A stretch of DNA of 38,724 bases, taken from NCBI GenBank assembly GCA_019637815.1, contig JAHBUZ010000032.1, positions 1-38,724 of the forward strand. The letters are read 5' to 3'. Source of the DNA: Chloroflexota bacterium. Lineage in GTDB: Bacteria > Chloroflexota > Limnocylindria > Limnocylindrales > CSP1-4. The notes under the pieces are model-generated. The model ran no database searches. It was not told the DNA's origin and saw only the letters and a program-made list of their open reading frames with translations. Of this stretch, positions 38,019-38,724 are shown in pieces (the stretch's first letter is position 1; the number at the start of each line of letters is the position of its first letter). The translations under genes were made by a program, and so were the position numbers.

Positions 38019-38194
38019 CGGTCCCGTCCCCGGATGGCGGCGCAGAGGTCGTGGACGACCGCCACGACCATCCAGATGCAGCCGATCGCCATCTCGGTCG
38101 GTGTGGGCTGCCACGTCCAGCCGTCGCCGTGGACCAGGTGCGACATCCACAGAGAGCCCGAGAGGCAGAGTGCCATCCAGAGGGTCAGGCTCAC
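38015..38194 (-). CDS. Small two-span membrane protein, 59 aa
   Basis: VSLTLWMALCLSGSLWMSHL and EMAIGCIWMVVAVVHDLCAA are two hydrophobic segments separated by a polar turn. GTG 38194 in GTGA overlap with the upstream gene. Function unknown. Confidence 0.68.
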   Translation of the reverse strand: MSLTLWMALCLSGSLWMSHLVHGDGWTWQPTPTEMAIGCIWMVVAVVHDLCAAIRGRDR

Positions 38195-38394
38195 CCCCGC
38201 ACCCCCCACACCCGCCGCACGTGCCGATACCGGCGCCGGGCGTCGATGGCACGGAGCAGGCGCTCGTTGCGCTCCGCCCACTCGACCAGGTCCGGTGGCG
38301 AGTCCCCGAGGACGCGGTCGTGCCACTGGATCGCTGCGACGGAGCACCGGAGCTCGCGGACCGAGGACGGCATGGGGGACGGGAGGTGGGTCAT
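38191..38394 (-). CDS. Hypothetical protein, 67 aa
   Basis: MTHLPSPMPSSVRELRCSVA... basic C-terminus (DARRRYRHVRRVWGVRG). Unrecognised. ATG overlaps the upstream stop (ATGA) and its stop overlaps the next gene. Confidence 0.65.
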   Translation of the reverse strand: MTHLPSPMPSSVRELRCSVAAIQWHDRVLGDSPPDLVEWAERNERLLRAIDARRRYRHVRRVWGVRG

Positions 38395-38687
38395 CGCGCC
38401 CGCTCCACCAGCCGCAGCGTGGTCAGCCTCACGGGGTCGTCACGCCACCAGAGGGCGTAGACGTGGCCCGTGGGGTCGGGGCAGACGGCCAGCGGCTCCG
38501 GGCACAGGTGGTCGAGCAGCCACCAGACCTCGACCACCCCGCCCCGGCGCATGTGACGAGACGTGTCGAGCAGCGCGTCCGCGAGCACCGGCAGCGCCTT
38601 GCCCGGGCGTGCGGCCTGTCGGGTGAGGATGACCGTGCGCAGGCCCTGCGTCGGGGACCACTCGGTGCGCTGGACGTGGTATCTCAC
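38391..38687 (-). CDS. Hypothetical protein, 98 aa
   Basis: MRYHVQRTEWSPTQGLRTVI... with LDHLCPEPLAVCPDPTGHVYALWWRDDP, a possible small Cys-containing beta domain. The GTG at 38687 overlaps the methyltransferase stop, joining the left and right ends of the map. Unrecognised. Confidence 0.68.
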   Translation of the reverse strand: MRYHVQRTEWSPTQGLRTVILTRQAARPGKALPVLADALLDTSRHMRRGGVVEVWWLLDHLCPEPLAVCPDPTGHVYALWWRDDPVRLTTLRLVERAR

Positions 38688-38724
38688 GCGCTCAGCCCCA
38701 GCACGTCCTGTCGCAGGCGGTTGG
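38684..38724 (-). CDS. DNA methyltransferase, C-terminal 13 codons and stop (continuation of the gene at 1..637)
   Basis: Reading from base 1 of the window into base 38724 keeps the methyltransferase frame: the codon split across the ends gives Ala, followed by NRLRQDVLGLSA and a TGA. Helical ends of the type 'RY.EIA..RL.Q' are usual after the FxGxG motif in this family. The stop overlaps the GTG start of the next leftward gene at 38687. This is the direct evidence that the sequence is circular, or was cut at an arbitrary point of a circular map. Confidence 0.9.
   Translation of the reverse strand, partial: NRLRQDVLGLSA

Noticed and set aside
1..38724. A plasmid or host chromosomal segment
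   Set aside because: Complete terminase, portal, capsid, tail, integrase and immunity genes, and no host housekeeping genes; a phage genome explains everything.

Overview
The window reads as one complete, circular genome of a temperate tailed phage (long non-contractile, siphovirus-type tail), 38,724 bp and very GC-rich (close to 70% by eye). Circularity comes from the sequence itself: the methyltransferase gene running off the left edge (from 637 down to 1) continues in frame at the right edge (38724 down to 38684), ends in a typical methyltransferase C-terminus, and overlaps the start of the next gene by a GTGA junction. The host is not certain. GC content and the integration site fit a high-GC bacterium, with Actinomycetota and Chloroflexota both plausible.

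Almost every gene lies on the minus strand, so the map is best read right to left. The immunity switch is at 10.9-11.6 kb: a divergent pair of helix-turn-helix regulators, repeated GCGCAACGT operator motifs, a -35/-10 promoter for the leftward genes and an apparently leaderless repressor. Behind the repressor sits a plus-strand lipoprotein, a probable lysogenic-conversion gene. Leftward early transcription passes through tiny membrane and zinc-binding proteins, an SSB-like protein, a primase-polymerase/helicase, a J-domain-DUF3820 fusion, a PD-(D/E)XK nuclease, a duplicated zinc-ribbon module, small unknowns, an HNH endonuclease with an unusual leader RNA, a RusA resolvase and an orphan DNA methyltransferase. 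It then crosses the circle junction into small genes, an excisionase-like HTH gene and a tyrosine integrase. attP follows the integrase: the 3' part of a tRNA-Gly(TCC) gene flanked by tandem 12-bp arm repeats.

Past attP lie a LuxR-type HTH, small genes, a tRNA-like sequence and tRNA-Ser(CGA). The lysis region follows (membrane proteins and a possible C39-like cysteine peptidase), then a small structural protein, two HNH proteins, and the packaging, head and tail genes: small and large terminase, portal, prohead protease, major capsid, a three-gene glycosylation cassette, head-tail connector and completion proteins, major tail protein, tail chaperones with a -1 slippery site, tape measure, and minor tail/fibre proteins. 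The late run ends at a UUCG-loop hairpin convergent with the lipoprotein gene.

Most gene junctions are 4-bp ATGA/GTGA overlaps, pointing to long translationally coupled operons. Several assigned starts are therefore GTG codons internal to longer open frames.
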